This document shows, in pieces, positions 63,518-64,000 of a DNA stretch of 64,000 nt. The notes beneath the pieces are model-generated. The model searched no databases, was not told the DNA's origin, and saw only the letters and a list, made by a program, of their open reading frames with translations. Position numbers and translations under genes: made by a program. The stretch is from Mariaggregatimicrobium sp964498785 (GTDB lineage: Bacteria > Zhuqueibacterota > Zhuqueibacteria > Thermofontimicrobiales > Thiofontviventaceae), in assembly GCA_964498785.1 (NCBI GenBank), contig CAZCJL010000024.1, positions 1-64,000 of the forward strand, read 5' to 3'. Position 1 is the first letter of the stretch, and each line of letters opens with the position of its first letter.

Positions 63518-64000
63518 ATGGTTTGTCAGAACATGGCATGCGAGTCCAAAACCAAACCTGAAAATATCATTATGACTTCATTTATGGCAGGACTCAACGA
63601 ATTCCGCATTTTAAACCAATCTCTTATTAATTTGGCAGGAAAACATTCTGGCTATTCGTTGGCATGTTATGTTGAAGAATTAGGAGCGGATGATTTATTT
63701 AAGTGCGAGGATTCGGCTATTCAATTTAAAAAAATAATTAATAAGCTCACCAGTTTGCTCTCTGTTTCCATCAGAGCAGAACATCGAGACAGTGAATTGG
63801 AAATTGCTATTGATCGCACAACGTGCAACATCTGCCCTCAAACGTTCATCAAAAACGATTTTAAAGGAACGCTTTGTCTGTTTCCTTCCATCATAGAAGA
63901 ATTTGTAAATTATTTCTGGAATTATTCAATCACATTATCCCGCGATTACAATTTTCCGTATTTAAAACCAAATAACGACAGGTGTATCATTCGCTATAAA
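63518..64000 (+). CDS. Cys-rich protein, truncated by the window edge
   Basis: Open from ATG 63518 (ACGGAGG site 6 bases upstream) through the window end: at least 161 residues, C-terminus not seen. It is a soluble, mostly helical-looking protein with a Cys-containing N-terminus (VCQNMACES) and a later cluster CNICP ... TLCLFP (about residues 112-132), a spacing that suggests a metal or Fe-S/haem-type binding site or a small-molecule-sensing output domain. I do not recognise the family. It begins a new transcript after the terminator at 63182. Confidence 0.65.
   Translation, partial: MVCQNMACESKTKPENIIMTSFMAGLNEFRILNQSLINLAGKHSGYSLACYVEELGADDLFKCEDSAIQFKKIINKLTSLLSVSIRAEHRDSELEIAIDRTTCNICPQTFIKNDFKGTLCLFPSIIEEFVNYFWNYSITLSRDYNFPYLKPNNDRCIIRYK

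Noticed and set aside
1..64000. CRISPR array, tRNA or rRNA genes, prophage or transposase
   Set aside because: I looked for regularly spaced repeats, tRNA-like cloverleafs, rRNA signatures and integrase or transposase motifs and saw none; only short palindromic repeats were found.

Overview
The window comes from an AT-rich bacterial chromosome. It encodes a carboxypeptidase-regulatory-domain TonB receptor, a PorV/PorQ-like barrel and two secreted proteins ending in type IX secretion (Por) / FlgD-like sorting domains, which points to the FCB superphylum (Calditrichota/KSB1/Ignavibacteria-like). Three clear promoters share exactly TTGACA-N17-TATATT, which argues against a Bacteroidota-type promoter code. 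I see no rRNA, tRNA, CRISPR array, phage or transposase gene. Phylum assignment is inference.

Layout. (1) 0.1-7.1 kb, mostly minus strand: a WxxGxW-repeat secreted protein, an ECF sigma / anti-sigma / Spy-like operon, a decayed and an intact outer-membrane barrel gene, and a CHASE2 plus sigma-54 AAA+ regulator. (2) 7.2-11.7 kb: an inverted-repeat element abutting a thioredoxin remnant, a small DUF1858-type redox gene with an in-frame UGA that looks like selenocysteine (CxxU plus a SECIS-like hairpin), a PAP2 protein, an M29-like protein, an Lrp/AsnC regulator and a small membrane protein. (3) 11.8-17.0 kb, plus strand: citrate synthase, a two-subunit B12 acyl-CoA mutase with isobutyryl-CoA-type specificity residues, and a propionyl-CoA-carboxylase-type carboxyltransferase. 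(4) 17.0-35.6 kb, minus strand: a TPR protein, the methylcrotonyl-CoA carboxylase / methylglutaconyl-CoA hydratase genes, an archaeal-style thiolase-DUF35-HMG-CoA synthase trio, a second biotin carboxylase/BCCP pair, a C45-like hydrolase, a second thiolase, a 3-hydroxyacyl-CoA dehydrogenase and two acyl-CoA dehydrogenases. (5) 35.7-64 kb, plus strand: a PocR/AraC regulator, two corrinoid proteins, two URO-D-type methyltransferases, a GH38-like protein, two related beta-propeller-like proteins, a HAD hydrolase, a PfkB kinase, a TonB receptor with two partner proteins, an ABC exporter pair with a possible adaptor, an S46 peptidase and a truncated Cys-rich protein at the edge.

How the genes may work together. 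Regions 3-4 form a branched-chain acyl-CoA island. Leucine carbon would pass through methylcrotonyl-CoA carboxylation and hydration to HMG-CoA; no HMG-CoA lyase is present, but the HMG-CoA synthase/thiolase/DUF35 set is. Isobutyryl-CoA would be rearranged to butyryl-CoA and oxidised by the dehydrogenases, 3-hydroxyacyl-CoA dehydrogenase and thiolase to acetyl-CoA. Region 5 looks like an uptake/hydrolysis locus combined with corrinoid methyl transfer, possibly for O-methylated glycans or glycosides; the substrate is unknown.

Most noteworthy items: the candidate selenoprotein at 7644-7886, the isobutyryl-type mutase, the HMG-CoA-synthase trio inside a leucine-degradation region, and the corrinoid methyl-transfer genes interleaved with glycan genes.
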